From: Hippopus hippopus
Lineage: Eukaryota > Mollusca > Bivalvia > Cardiida > Cardiidae
Direction: 5' to 3'
Length of the DNA: 64,000 nucleotides
NCBI GenBank assembly: GCA_946811185.2
Contig: OX328104.1
Location: forward strand, 53,366,505-53,430,504
The position numbers and the translations under genes are program-made. The notes below the pieces were generated by a model. That model did no database searches and was not told the origin of the DNA. It worked only from the letters and a program-made list of their open reading frames with translations. This document shows positions 21,901-30,284 of this stretch, one piece after another (within the stretch, counting starts at the first letter, position 1; each line of letters starts with the position of its first letter).

Positions 21901-24843
21901 TGTGAACGAACCTCTTAGGATAGACTTTTGGTCTTAATCATTGTGGTAACAATTGTGCAACATTGTACAGGTAAGTCGGCGAAGTGTAGTATACAGAAAT
22001 ATAAAGTCTGAAAAATAGTGTTCTATCGTCCTTGTCTCCGTCTCGTTTTATTATTGCGCATTTCGGTACACGTTTCAAGTGAATAAAAATAAAAAATAAT
22101 ATAAGCAGGATTTTAATTTCTGTTTTTTCCTCATTCACTTACCAATACATACAATGTTCATTTTAGCATATGAACAGCTTATTTGTGATTGTCTGGCAGA
22201 GTTTAGATTTACATGCAGATGAGGTGCTAATAATTACCTTGTGAAATGAAGAAAATGTATGCAGATATAATGCTTAATTTCAATTTCAACATGCGTGTCA
22301 GACAATCTAGACGTAAATCTTATGAGAAAATTCAATAAATTGCATATGAAAATAGAGGATGGGGCTTTCCTACGTGGGACGTGGTTTCTGAGTTTTATCC
22401 TAGCTTTTCTGGCGCAGGTCAAGCCAGTGTGCACTTTTGCAAGGTACTACAGAGCCATAGGGTCGTAACTTTGAAGTTTAAGAAACGCACTTATAAAAAA
22501 GTTAGCAGGCGTAATATAACTGAGCGGTTTAAAAAAAAAAAAAAATGACGCCTAAGCTTGCCTAACGTCACGATTAGGTGGTACACTCAAGTTTTTCGCA
22601 AGCAAAGACGCGCACAGCTCAAAATGATTAAGCCAAGAGTGCTAGCTGGTGGTCAATTTTCATCTATATTTCTTATTTAAGTACATTCTCAGACAGAGCA
22701 AAATTATCCACTAATCTATTAATTCATTTGTATGTCGACGTAAAGATAAACAAGGTAAATTTACAAGATGTACTTGCTGCCTACTAGATATTTATGTGTT
22801 CTTCCGATCCATTTCTTTCCGCAGCTTCTCTGTTCATGCCTTATAAAGCAATAGGACTTGCATTTATGTTTTTGACTGATTTCCTTTCAGGCAGTAACAG
22901 CTTCTGGAGTGATATCGTAGATCCGTGGCCTTCTGAATCTGTGCTACATTGTCAATCTCCGGCCTTAAACTTTCAGCACGGCACGAAGATTTACGTTACA
23001 GTTCGATGCGTGAACAATGTAGAATTGGCTACAGAAATGTCCTCGGATCCAGTGGTTATCGTGAAACAACCACCAAACACTGATCAAGCTAAAGTTTCGT
23101 TTATGAAACTAGGCGAAGAAAGTCACAAGGGTGAACCAGGGATAATAGTGGAAACAGTTTCTATTCAAACAAACGATAGCCATATACGGTTCCAGTGGTC
23201 TGGATTTCTGGATGCGTCTCCTATAAAACACTACGAGTACAGGCTTCTTCATGAGCATGCGCCTTTGATTGATTGGTCGAGTTCGGGCGAAAAAACCATG
23301 GCAACTGTTTCTGGACATCCTTTGGTCTCCGGTAATACCTACACAGCAGAAGTGAGGGCTTACAACGATAAATATGGCAGTGAGGTTGTCCGGGCCAATC
23401 TGTTAATTTACAAGGACCAGCCCACACTATCAGGTTAGGAAAATCTTTACCCTTCACTAAACGTAATTCATCCTCCGCCAATAATGTCAAATTGAACAAG
23501 TTGAGGATCTTGCCGCCTGGAAAAAAGAATTAATGTGCCTGCACTTCATTGTGTGTTTATCGCTGTTTCAAACTCCATATCAGTTATTTCGAATGTTTTT
23601 CATGTCACCTATCAGTGCATTCTTGTGTTTCTGTAAGCTCAACCATAAACAACACTTTTCCAATCCACTGGCTGTTTCCTAGCAATAACATTATTGTGTC
23701 GTTTACTGGTAGAATGGGCGAGATTACTCCCTCAAATAGAATTTTGGCCGAGCCGGTACTCGAACCTCAAACCACTGTGTACTAAGCCTGTATTTTACAG
23801 CTTGAGCATCGTCATATAGTGTACTACTGAAAGCATGAGGTAGCATTTATGTGACTCCATCAAGCCGGTGAATTCTAATGAATTAGTTTTGTTCTATAGA
23901 GGATTGGAGATTAAACTTACTCATGCTACTCATTTTCAAATCGATTAATGTGATTATAGCCAACAAAGGTGTTAAAGAAGACTTCTGGCTAAGTATTTTT
24001 TTTTTCAAAGTTTTGGAGAAAATGTAAATATTGCTGAATATAGTTGCACTTTCGTCTAGTAATTAAGGAAGTGCACGTCAGTGATTAAGTACGTACGATT
24101 ACCATGATCAATAGGACCTTCCCAGTAAACGAGTCTTATATAGTTCCAATTTGGTCAAATAAATTGGATGTGACAGTATACTCTCTGCAAATTACAAAAG
24201 ATTGCCGAGTCCAGATCCAAATGTAGACTGCACGCTATATGCTGCCTGATCTTGATTTACAGCTGTGCCGTTTTTACCCTCAGAATACCGAGAACGACTT
24301 CAAACGTGTTTGTTTGCAATGTACATCAAAATCATACTTGACAAGAGATGTAGTCTGACCTTGGATCTACACTTTCCGTTTACCTGTGAGATGTTTGAGC
24401 CAGAACAGTTGTTAACACTGTCATAAATAGGTATTCTGTCTTCACTGAAATGTATCTTATTTACTCATCACATCTACGGGTAATTAATGGTATAATGCTT
24501 TAAATACTTCTATGAATCATTTTCATTTATTTTTTTTTTTTGATAATTTCTAGGGGCATCTGTCCTTATTTCCCGATCTGACAAACAACTACACATAGAC
24601 TGGAGCAATGTATTTAAAGGTTCCGCACCAAAGGGGGTCACATCGTTATACAGTTTATCTGTTGGTTCCCGCCCTGGTTTTAACGACATCAAGGATGTTC
24701 AACATCTTTCAGACCAGTTCTACGACATCGACCTACCCGAGTCGACTATCGTAACGGCCCAGATTACAGAGGTCTACGTGTCCATTACGTGTTCTTTCAA
24801 CACCGGCACGTCATCTACTTACGAGACAAGCTTCAAAATGTAA
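746..24843 (+). CDS. 3' part of a large secreted protein of fibronectin-III-like modules (spliced gene)
   Basis: This is the overall gene model: exons 746-934 (uncertain), 1154-1661, 1756-1869, 2259-2575, 4288-4395, 8088-8244, 8978-9161, 9305-10944, 12539-13467, 21535-21862, 22891-23433 and 24554-24843. All junctions are GT-AG and the phases agree (0,1,1,0,0,1,2,1,0,1,1), giving about 1,705 residues from 1154 to the TAA. Ten linkers of the form D-x-[TS]-x-P (DTSAPVTG, DRTAPIAG, DNSPPISG, DSTPPFLG, DTTPPEGY and others) separate modules of about 100-130 residues. The modules contain a W-x-GF-x-D-x-ES-I core, an [IL]G-[TS] turn and a Y-x-x-V-x-A-x-N-x-AGL strand, a fibronectin-III-like pattern. 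No transmembrane segment is visible before the stop, so a secreted product is inferred. The signal peptide and start codon would lie upstream of the window. I do not recognise a named orthologue, and the function is unknown. Confidence 0.8.
1154..1661 (+). CDS. FN3-like gene exon with linker DDTAPKPG
   Basis: The exon is bounded by aaaag|gtgg and ttg|gtaagt and is open throughout. It carries a first domain with two cysteines (SCTGDNKC) and a strand YYICVHAEE. The linker DDTAPKPG follows, then the start of a module (TLDVSWRDFTD) that ends at YQYKLG with a phase-1 intron just after the glycine. Several introns of this gene cut modules near this point, which supports real exon structure. Confidence 0.8.
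1756..1869 (+). CDS. FN3-like gene exon (second half of a module)
   Basis: A short exon between ttacag|gcact and acag|gtactt. It completes the module begun upstream: LG|TTPDHDDIL, then KDGSTIYFTVT, the expected strand before the A/G-x-N/D-x-AGL turn. Both flanking introns are phase 1. Confidence 0.8.
1870..2258. repeat. Intron with (GA)n and (GAC)n microsatellites
   Basis: The intron holds a (GA)n tract at about 2116-2129 directly followed by (GAC)n at about 2133-2150. Nothing else is visible. Confidence 0.6.
2259..2575 (+). CDS. FN3-like gene exon with linker DTSAPVTG
   Basis: Acceptor aattgtag|ga and donor cact|gtaggt. It completes one module (GFDHAGLYKTVISDGYCV), crosses linker DTSAPVTG, and encodes most of the next (LMIHLRDFKDHESGIDHFEIGIGSS). 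It ends in phase 0 after FVSVT, in frame with AVNRAGL of the next exon. Confidence 0.85.
3014..3960 (+). mobile_element. Degenerate mariner-like element with long inverted ends
   Basis: About 165 bp at 3,014-3,175 is repeated in inverse orientation at about 3,785-3,957. Shared blocks include attctctcaaatattgctt and gtagttatggcaacgtcat, with small differences. Between them, on the plus strand from 3,363, is the start of a mariner-type transposase helix-turn-helix domain (see separate entry). No DDD/DDE catalytic region was found, so the element is an internally deleted, non-autonomous remnant. Exact ends and a TA duplication could not be fixed. Confidence 0.55.
3363..3595 (+). pseudogene. Mariner transposase N-terminal fragment, broken
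   Basis: The reading begins MSIEQRTAVKFCVLNGKSRK, which matches the usual opening of mariner transposases (EQR-x-AVIKF). It stops soon after. About 60 bases on, a readable stretch resembles the conserved W-h-x-R-F-x-x-G-x-x-S-V-x-D-x-x-R-S-x-x-P-T-S motif, with two in-frame stops. This is the DNA-binding part only. The family assignment is recognition from memory of the motif. Confidence 0.5.
4288..4395 (+). CDS. FN3-like gene exon with linker DRTAPIAG
   Basis: Acceptor cttccag|gctg and donor aaaag|gtaagg, 36 codons, phase 0 at both ends. It encodes AVNRAGLKSR, the linker DRTAPIAG and the start of the next module, which continues in the exon 3.7 kb downstream. Confidence 0.8.
4396..8087. other. 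3.7-kb intron without recognised genes
   Basis: AT-rich intron. A hairpin at about 6,047-6,098 (aaaaggaga...tctccttttcc) resembles the core of the TTAA-ended MITE family seen elsewhere. The phrase aaaatctgtccgttagaaa occurs twice (about 6,252-6,270 and 6,630-6,648), which suggests an unclassified dispersed repeat over roughly 6.1-7.05 kb. Short open frames here look like chance. Confidence 0.45.
8088..8244 (+). CDS. FN3-like gene exon (module core DQQSGITFY)
   Basis: Acceptor tttacag|gctg and donor caag|gtagta. It encodes CTGFHDQQSGITFYRAGLGTS, the typical core of these modules, and ends in phase 1, matching the next exon. Confidence 0.85.
8291..8872. repeat. Intronic tandem duplication, two units of about 290 bp
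   Basis: Unit 1 is about 8,291-8,573 and unit 2 about 8,574-8,872. Both start with gaatgt.ttatggtggaaatacttgc and end with cccatttgtgaagcta. They differ by scattered substitutions and indels, so the duplication is old. The unit is non-coding and does not overlap the neighbouring exons. Confidence 0.75.
8978..9161 (+). CDS. FN3-like gene exon with linker DNSPPISG
   Basis: Acceptor ataacag|atgt and donor tacaa|gtaagt. It reads YYSTFEACNGAGLC, linker DNSPPISG and the start of the next module. It enters in phase 1 and leaves in phase 2, both consistent with neighbours. Confidence 0.85.
9305..10944 (+). CDS. Large FN3-like gene exon with several modules and a Cys-rich insert
   Basis: A 1,640-bp exon between tttcag|cactt and aaag|gtttgt. 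It spans several modules in a row: VRIQWVGFEDPESGIEKFEA, linker DYSPPQLV, a module with WKFEDNESPIVRHELSL, linker DSTPPFLGG, then MLTWYGFQDEESNIQYY. A six-cysteine patch follows at 10,299-10,382. Later comes linker DNTPPTIR and a module start ending at VALGTSTK. Many N-x-[ST] sites fit a glycosylated extracellular protein. Most of the gene has short exons, so this single large exon is unusual. Confidence 0.9.
11240..12252 (+). mobile_element. Deleted mariner-like element flanked by TA
   Basis: The ends are inverted repeats: cgaggtatgttcgtaaattt at 11,240 and its imperfect complement ending aaattttccggacatacctcg... at 12,252. TA flanks both sides (11,238-11,239 and 12,253-12,254), as expected for mariner target duplication. 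At 1,013 bp it is shorter than a typical autonomous element of about 1.3 kb. It encodes only the transposase N-terminus (11,632-11,856), so it cannot move by itself. Confidence 0.75.
11632..11856 (+). pseudogene. Mariner transposase N-terminal helix-turn-helix fragment
   Basis: The 74-codon frame starts MAEFNVAEQPAIIKVCANHV and contains RSLVNKWHRRFSDGHNS followed by DDER. This is the conserved pattern of the mariner DNA-binding domain (W-H-x-R-F-x-x-G and D-D-E-R). After the stop at 11,854 a few more residues of the family are readable (LVNMMVYEDRWV), then similarity is lost. The catalytic domain is missing. It is a relic inside the TA-flanked element. Confidence 0.7.
12539..13467 (+). CDS. 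FN3-like gene exon with linkers DTDNPKSG and DTTPPEGY
   Basis: Acceptor ttcaacag|ctga and donor cacgag|gtatct, entering in phase 1 and leaving in phase 0. It reads YFFTVTAYNDLGL, linker DTDNPKSG, MSISWHGFIDHYSSIHSYF, then linker DTTPPEGY. A following stretch of about 100 residues has no FN3 core (a beta-rich insert around ELDRNRLPLPITFNHDG). It ends at ISSVHE, and the continuation VRIGVGS lies 8 kb downstream. Confidence 0.9.
15210..15222. repeat. 5' target-site duplication of the LINE
   Basis: The 13-mer tctattttgttcc directly precedes the LINE and recurs exactly at 20,664-20,676 directly after it. This fixes both ends of the insertion. Confidence 0.9.
15672..16848 (+). pseudogene. LINE ORF1, nucleic-acid-binding protein, broken
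   Basis: ORF1 begins MASQNKRPRPNNENE at 15,672. A TAA at 15,909-15,911 interrupts it, but the same frame reopens directly and continues to 16,451. A second lesion is a shift in the A8 run at about 16,436-16,443, after which the frame starting EAKKQYETAFEPRYS runs to 16,848. Knuckles seen: CFNCQKFGHHEDNC, CDRCGESKHTSSIC and CVNCGKDHSARSTNC. The tail is Ser/Lys/Gln-rich. In this family ORF1 binds element RNA. It ends 37 bases before ORF2. Confidence 0.8.
16886..20554 (+). pseudogene. LINE ORF2: endonuclease, reverse transcriptase, RNase H, broken
   Basis: The endonuclease lies at 16,886-17,520 (QWNCRGL, CLQET, GDFNGHSELWG, SFTAIDLSLC, SHGSDH). A frameshift in the A-run near 17,725-17,729 passes to a frame open to 20,463. 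The reverse transcriptase has NYRPIALTS, SGFRKNRSTTDQL, FFDLEKAYDTTW, QGVPQGSILSP and the active site LYVDDFL. RNase H keeps its acidic residues (YTDRSK, SAEAVAL, FSDSMS, SHINIKGNEIADQEA). The zinc motif is CINCNEPLTIKHISLNC. A last shift near 20,440-20,455 truncates the C-terminus; about 30 further residues are readable to a TAG at 20,552-20,554. The product would nick target DNA and copy element RNA. Confidence 0.85.
20664..20676. repeat. 3' target-site duplication of the LINE
   Basis: An exact copy of tctattttgttcc, 13 of 13 bases, directly after the TAA-like tail. The interrupted inverted-repeat element resumes here. Confidence 0.9.
20745..21293. repeat. Intron tail with a hairpin MITE
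   Basis: A hairpin at about 20,868-20,931 pairs ggctggcac with gtgccagcc around atcagactacac...gtgcagtctgat, the same core as the TTAA-ended elements at 40.3, 42.2 and 49.1 kb. Nothing else was seen up to the (GT)n tract at 21,291. Confidence 0.5.
21535..21862 (+). CDS. FN3-like gene exon with linker DKTAPHMY (copy 1)
   Basis: Acceptor ccattag|gttc and donor tatag|gtgagt. It enters in phase 0, giving VHE|VRIGVGS across the 8-kb intron, and leaves in phase 1. It encodes LYVTAVTENNAGL, linker DKTAPHMY and the start of a module ending CFCYIG. It differs from copy 2 (51,052-51,379) at seven positions, four of them amino-acid changing (M/T, V/G, N/K, K/E). Confidence 0.88.
21863..22890. other. 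Intron spanning the divergence step between copies
   Basis: No gene is present. Up to about 22,255 this intron differs from copy 2 by roughly 7%, with small indels. From there on the copies are almost identical. A poly-A run lies at about 22,532-22,544. Confidence 0.6.
22891..23433 (+). CDS. FN3-like gene penultimate exon (copy 1)
   Basis: Acceptor ttcctttcag|gcag and donor atcag|gttagg, phase 1 on both sides. It reads GTKIYVTVRCVNNVELATEM, then a module with IRFQWSGFLDASPIKHYEYR and YTAEVRAYNDKYG. The usual D-x-T-x-P linker is replaced by a VKQPPNTDQA segment. Compared with copy 2 it has a single base change (Ser/Thr). Confidence 0.88.
23434..24553. other. Intron with weak SINE/MITE traces
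   Basis: A minus-strand ggtttgaggttcgagtaccg at about 23,751-23,770 looks like a decayed tRNA-type B box. Two fragments around 24,195-24,260 and 24,350-24,385 (agtctgacc, ttggatctacac) resemble the core of the 40.3-kb MITE family. No exon signal was seen. Confidence 0.35.
24554..24843 (+). CDS. FN3-like gene terminal exon (copy 1)
   Basis: Acceptor atttctag|gggc; open to TAA at 24,841-24,843. It reads LHIDWSNVFKGSAPKG, a LYSLSVGSRPGFNDI strand and turn, and ends VSITCSFNTGTSSTYETS then FKM. No hydrophobic anchor precedes the stop. Copy 2 has Met for Ile near LHIDW. Confidence 0.82.
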
Positions 24844-25778
24844 TATTCTTGACACTTAGATTGAATAAGACTGAAATGACAAGAGTAGAAAGGAAAACAT
24901 GTAAACTGATTAAAGAGATGTTTATGATGTGAGACGGTGTGTTATCAAATATACTACTATGCAATACATATTTTCCTCGTCTGTTTGATAGTTTTCTTTT
25001 AATCCTTTTCCAGACATTCCCGAGTTTTAACGACCCAGAAACAAAAGAGTTTGAAACGTTGTGGGAGAAGGAAAAATGTTCGTCATTAGTGGTCACTCGA
25101 CGACGGTCAGTTACAGTTTGCTTCCAAGACCTTCACGGAAAGACTTTTGCCTCCTCACTCTCGAATTCAGCAAAAGTGCTACAAGAAAAAGTCTTAGTTT
25201 TCTATATTATTTTGATTGCTGTGGAAATCAAAAGATGCACAACGACAATACTTATTTAGTTATTGTAATAAGTTTCCTAATTTGAGTAGAAATGATCTTA
25301 TTTTGAAGCCCCTTTATATTTTGAACTGTATAAATTTCAAATTGTACGCAGAAAGCGGTATCCCCGAGTGATCCTGTAACGAGAATACTGGAACCATACT
25401 TCAGGCGATACCAAAGGAACCGTTTATTAGATAATTATATCAAAAGAGGAGAACGCATTTAATAAAAATGAACCGTTGGAATTCTATGCCTATTTTTAAC
25501 TCTCACATGGTATCCGTTATCAGAGCAGATCAATGCGCAGATCACACTGTCACGGTAGTCGGATCATGATCTATCCTGACAGTTCGTTGTGTGCTAAAAG
25601 TAAACCAAATCAAACACTGAAGCAACCTAAAAGCATAATAATCATGTTTACTTGGCCACAGGTGAGCGACATAGCAACACTTTAGTGCTCTATGATAACC
25701 AAAACATTTTTATGTTAAAGCCCATATTCTAGTGTCTAATCGTATCTAGCGTACAGAATTTATAATTTACTTTGACCT
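24844..25778. other. 3' flank with possible poly(A) signal
   Basis: No gene. An AATAAA lies at 25,461-25,466, about 620 bp after the stop, and is conserved in copy 2 at 54,976-54,981. Its use is unproven. A stretch at about 25,010-25,075 (cgagttttaacgaccc) is a piece of the TTAA-ended MITE family. Positions 25,638-25,711 are absent from copy 2, where a SINE sits instead. Confidence 0.3.
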
Positions 25779-25949
25779 TTAACCGAATCATCACGGGTTT
25801 AACGACCCTGTGGAAAAGAAGCCTTCTTTTCCCCACATTGTTGTACTATACGAAAAACCTCATGCATCGTTTAGCCACATTAATTTTGTCGTCTGCAATC
25901 TCTTTTTCTTGCGGTAAGTCTAGATCTTAGTTGTCTGGTAAAAAGTTGA
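25779..25949. mobile_element. TTAA-ended MITE, family 1
   Basis: It starts ttaaccgaatcatcacgggt and contains tttaacgaccctg, a paired ttcttttccccac core and the far end tctggtaaaaagtt. These are the same end motifs as the best copy at 45,142-45,378. It is duplicated in copy 2 (55,468-55,639). Confidence 0.55.
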
Positions 25950-26230
25950 TGCCTGGTTGAGATGACTGTTTACCAAGACCTTCATTATACGCAAGTTCGT
26001 TCAGTCGATTAGTAGTGGTCGTGTCTATGTAGGGTTATATAAAGCTGGGGCTGAAGGATTTCTGTTGCTATGTCAATGACTGAGTTGGTTTGAATTCCTC
26101 TTATTCTTTGGAAAACTACTTTTCTGTTCTTTGCTGGTATCTTGATATGTGCAAAAGATAAATGTCCATGGTTTTGTACCTCCTTCGACAAATGTCTTGT
26201 CAAACGTAGAGAACTGAACTACATTATAAT

Positions 26231-26496
26231 TGAGCCATGCTCTGGCGAAAGGGGGTTTAATGCATTTCCGTGATTCAAGTCTGGTCAAGTCATTACATAA
26301 TTATGGGTCCATGAAATCTATTTTGTCTAACAACCAACTAAATCATGATCGTGAGGTAGAATGGTTCTTTGATTTATAGAAAAGTGACCGATAGCAAAAA
26401 GGTTCGACCTAGGTCAACCTGCGCGGCCTATGGAGGCTTACATTGGTTGATACTTTTTATAAGTACATAAACCCCCTTTTCACAGAGCATGGCTCA
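26231..26496. mobile_element. MITE, family 2 (tgagccatgctctg ends)
   Basis: The ends are inverted: tgagccatgctctggcgaaa and ttttcacagagcatggctca. An internal aggtcaacctgcgcgg block is a decayed palindrome. It encodes nothing. The copy-2 counterpart is at 55,921-56,186. Confidence 0.65.
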
Positions 26497-26755
26497 ACTC
26501 TGTCGAGCGATAAATAACCTGAGAGGAAAAATAGTTCTTTACTGCTTCTTATAAAACTCAATACAGATTTGTAAGAAGTGAATAAAAAACCTTTAAGGAT
26601 TACATAGCTGTTTACTATTTTTCATGTAAAAATATCTAAGATTTATTTAAAGATTTTATATATTTATCCAGAGAGAATCTACCTGTATGCAGGTAACACA
26701 AGTTATACTTTCTTGTACAAATTTTGCCATAAGTTGCCAAAGGTAGTCCGGTTTA

Positions 26756-26979
26756 TAGCTCCTTATCCCCTTACCAAAAAGTTCCGATTTTTAACGACCC
26801 TGAGAGAGAAACCTGTTTTTTTTTTTTAAATATTGTGGGAATTTCAATTTCCCACAATGCATTCTACATCCCAACCCCACAATTTTTTTTTTTTGAGTCA
26901 CATTTATTTTGTTGTCTGCAAATGCTTTCAACTTGGGCAAGTCTAAAATTGTGTTATTTGGCAAAGAGGTAAGTGTTAA
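26756..26979. mobile_element. TTAA-ended MITE, family 1
   Basis: It holds cccttaccaaaaagttccga and tttttaacgaccctgaga at one end and ggcaaagaggtaagtgttaa at the other. The internal hairpin is attgtgggaa/ttcccacaat. The copy-2 counterpart is near 56,450-56,673. Confidence 0.55.
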
Positions 26980-27539
26980 CACAATCAATACAGAAGGGAA
27001 GGCCTCAAATGTTTATATGAAGGCAATCGTAGCTAGCGTCCTTTTGCCTTATCAGCTTATTTCGATTTTTCCTTCTTTAAAAAAAAAAACCAAGTAGCAT
27101 ATTTGAATTGTTGTTTCAAGTGCTTTTAAATGAGTGCGTCACGGCATTCAAAGCAACTTTCCCTGTATTTCTATTTTATTTTTAATGCTATTACTCTGCA
27201 CAACTGCGTTCCAAACAGCCGGTCGTAAACAAAAATGATAAAAGAAAAAAAATTAATGATTAAAAAATATCTATGAAGAAAAATGTGATGTCTGTATCGT
27301 ATCGCCAGATGCAGAATTAAAGAAAGAAAGCACTAGCCTGAAAAACTTGATTTTGAATATGGCATAACCGAAAGGGAATTTGATTTTTATGTAAGCCAAT
27401 GAGAACTGCTGAACCTGACCTACAAAACACTCTTGATTTCACTTTAGACATAAAAAGAAATATCTGATACGGAATAAGTATCGTGCAAAACAAAGAGTTA
27501 AATAATTTGTCATGTACTACTTAAAAAAAAACTATATAT
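26980..27539. other. No recognisable feature
   Basis: AT-rich sequence shared with copy 2, with no repeat or coding signal that I could support. Confidence 0.5.
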
Positions 27540-27760
27540 GAGCCATGCTCTGTGAAAAGGAGCTTAATGCATCTGCGAAAAGTATCGACCCAGGTCAGCC
27601 TGCGCAGTCCGAAACTTTTCGCTATTGGTCAATTTTCTGTATGTCCAAGGCCCAGTCTATCTCATGATAAAGTTGGTTGTTAAAAAAAGTGGATATTATG
27701 GATCCATATCGCTTGCATGGATCACGAAGATGCATTAAGCCCCCTTTTGCCAGAGCATGA
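27540..27760. mobile_element. MITE, family 2
   Basis: It begins agccatgctctgtgaaaagg and has atctgcgaaaagtatcgac and caggtcagcctgcgca. It ends gcattaagcccccttttgcc then agagcatga. The second half is rearranged compared with the other members. Copy 2: 57,233-57,454. Confidence 0.6.
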
Positions 27761-30031
27761 CACATATCTATATCCCTGTTTTGGCTGCCTTTTTTTCAAG
27801 TAGATATTGATAAAACCATTTTAAATTCCTCAAAACTGCGACAATCTCTCGATAGAAAGAATTTTGTTCAAGTACGGAGATACTTCCTAGTGTCTATCTT
27901 CATATCAGTAGGCCGTAGTTTGACCAGAGTACTTGTTTGTCTGTATGGTATCTAATGCTGATTTCAACATTATTTCAGTTATAATGCGGCGGCCAGTTCA
28001 CCAATCCATGCTCTCCTAGAATTTGGTTGACCAGTAATCCTCACAATATTCTTTCCAAGCCACTGACTGATTTCCCACATTGACCATTGTAATAATAGTC
28101 GCGTTTCAACAAGTTTGATAAACGACTAACTCTTTTCCACACGTTAAATTTTTAGACTTGACCAAATTGAGAGCACTATGAAATAAATCAATCTGCGTTC
28201 CAATTTTACGTCTGTTGCCGTTTTCAAGAATATCAGTAAATCGTGTATAACTGGAGCCATATTGTTTTGCAAATAAATGGAAAAGGCAATAGTCGGAACA
28301 CTGAAAATACAACAGGGTGGTTAAATTCAAGTTGGCATCATTTAAAGACGACAAATAAAATGTGGCTTGAACGATGGGATTTTCTTTGGTAGGGACGAAT
28401 CATTGTGGTAACAAGAAAAGATGCTTATCGCCAGCTTTTCATCCTGTTCCGACAATGTTTTCAAGTGCCTTTTTTTTCTCAGGGTCGTTAAACGAAGGAA
28501 TTGTTTGGTAAAGCGATAACTCTTTCAGTAGCAAATATATAAACTCAACATCTTTCGAAGGCTTAAATTACAATCCACTGAAACCGGGAAAGATTTCTCA
28601 TACACTTGGCTGAAAAAGTGAACAGTATAGATTCACATGCTATGCAGTCCGATCTTGATCCATGAGCTCGCTAAAGCCCCCGTTTTTACCTGTGCTACTA
28701 AAGGGGTAAATGGTTATATGATAAATTTGCACGTCAATTCTTAATATATAAATAGGTAAGCAAAAATACCGCCCGGTGGCCTCAAACGAAATCAAATTAG
28801 CCAAACAAATCATCCAGCTAGAAAATTTAATATCGACTAAAGACTGTGAGATCCGGCATTGCAACAGAAGTGTTATTCTCAATGGTAAATGCCCATCTTA
28901 ATACTCCAACATGTTGTACCGAACGATCTCACCTGTACACTATGAATTATTTATTAAGAGGCAGAACATCTTTCAAAGAACCATTACACTATGGCTAAGA
29001 AATATCCAAATTATGTTTTCATTCAAACGTACAAAGGTATTTATGTCAGTCTTAAGAGAAGTACAAGTTTAAAACGACGCAAAGTTTAAAAAGATATGCT
29101 CAGATTTTGTCAAAACATGATTTAAATTTTTTTCCCCAATGTTTTAATCAGCTTCTTATTTCTTTATGCCTCAACAAAAAATGATAAACAGTATTGAAGG
29201 TCGGAAAGTAGTTTCAGCCACTTAAGCTTCTTATCACTTTAAAGTCATAAAAGAGGCCAAAAGTAAACAATAGGGGTGTTAAAATGCATCTAAGTTTAAA
29301 TCATATCATTTAAAAGTGTGAAAAATATTGACAAGATGACAATTACTTATTCTACGACATCTCTCCAAGTGTTACTCGCTGGAAGAAAATCGAATTTTTA
29401 TACGAGTTAAAAAGAAAATGAAAGATAGACCGACCTGGCAACTTTAAACCTAGTTTTAAATCTAATATTTCTGCCAGCGACTCACACTTGGACCGGTGGT
29501 ACCATAAAAGACTGTTGTCTTCATAGTAGTTTGAATACTTTTAAATGGTATGACTCACACCAAATTTTTTACTTTTGGCCGCCATTGGGCCTTTAAGGTT
29601 CCATATACACTCCTCACAACTCTGATAACACATCGTTATGCTAATATTATTATTCGTAGATGCTAACTCTTCGTATTTGGACTTAATGTATGGAAAGGAA
29701 TAGAACAAAACTGGAATATTGCTCTTCAAATTTTGACAAAAATCTAAATACCTTTAATCTTTTGGCACATTGAAAGAATTTAAACTCATCCATATACAGA
29801 TAAGAACTTAAACGTTTATCAAATGATAGTATTTGCAAATGAATAGGAAGAAAACATTGTGGGAGAAACGAGAAAATGCTGATTACCGTGCTAAAACTTC
29901 TTCGCTTAAAAAAAGAATGCATTTCGGGTTTTACTTTGTTAGCCTATGTGTATTGGTTTGATAAAAATTTATTTATATGTTTGACTGAAAAAAAAGTATA
30001 ATTTAAACACCGCTAGACAGTTACATACAAT
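27761..30031. other. Intergenic stretch with one long family-1-like repeat
   Basis: About 28,124-28,523 has family-1 ends (aactcttttccacacgtta and cgttaaacgaagg...tttggtaaag) but is about 400 bp, so it may contain an insertion. The remainder shows no gene. Short ORFs here are preserved in copy 2 only because the copies are nearly identical. Confidence 0.4.
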
Positions 30032-30284
30032 GTGAACGATGCTCTGGCAAAAGGTGGTTTAATAAATTTCCGTGCTGCATGATACTATACAGGTTATTAC
30101 ATAATTATGAATCCATAAAATCCATTTTGTCTAACAACGAGGTAGACTTGTCCTTCGACATGCAGAAAATTTACCAAAAAGCAAACAGTTTCGATCAAGG
30201 TCAGCCTGCGCGAAATGCCCAGGCTGACCTTGGTCGATACCTTTTGCAGATGCATAAAGCCCCCTTTTCTAAGGGCGTGGCTCA
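30032..30284. mobile_element. MITE, family 2
   Basis: The ends are gtgaacgatgctctgg and gggcgtggctca. The core palindrome caaggtcagcctgcgcg / ccaggctgaccttgg is clear. Copy 2: 59,725-59,979. Confidence 0.65.

Noticed and set aside
24844..25260. Further coding exon after the TAA at 24,841
   Set aside because: The open frames at 24,939-25,285 overlap a family-1 MITE fragment and do not continue the FN3-like pattern.
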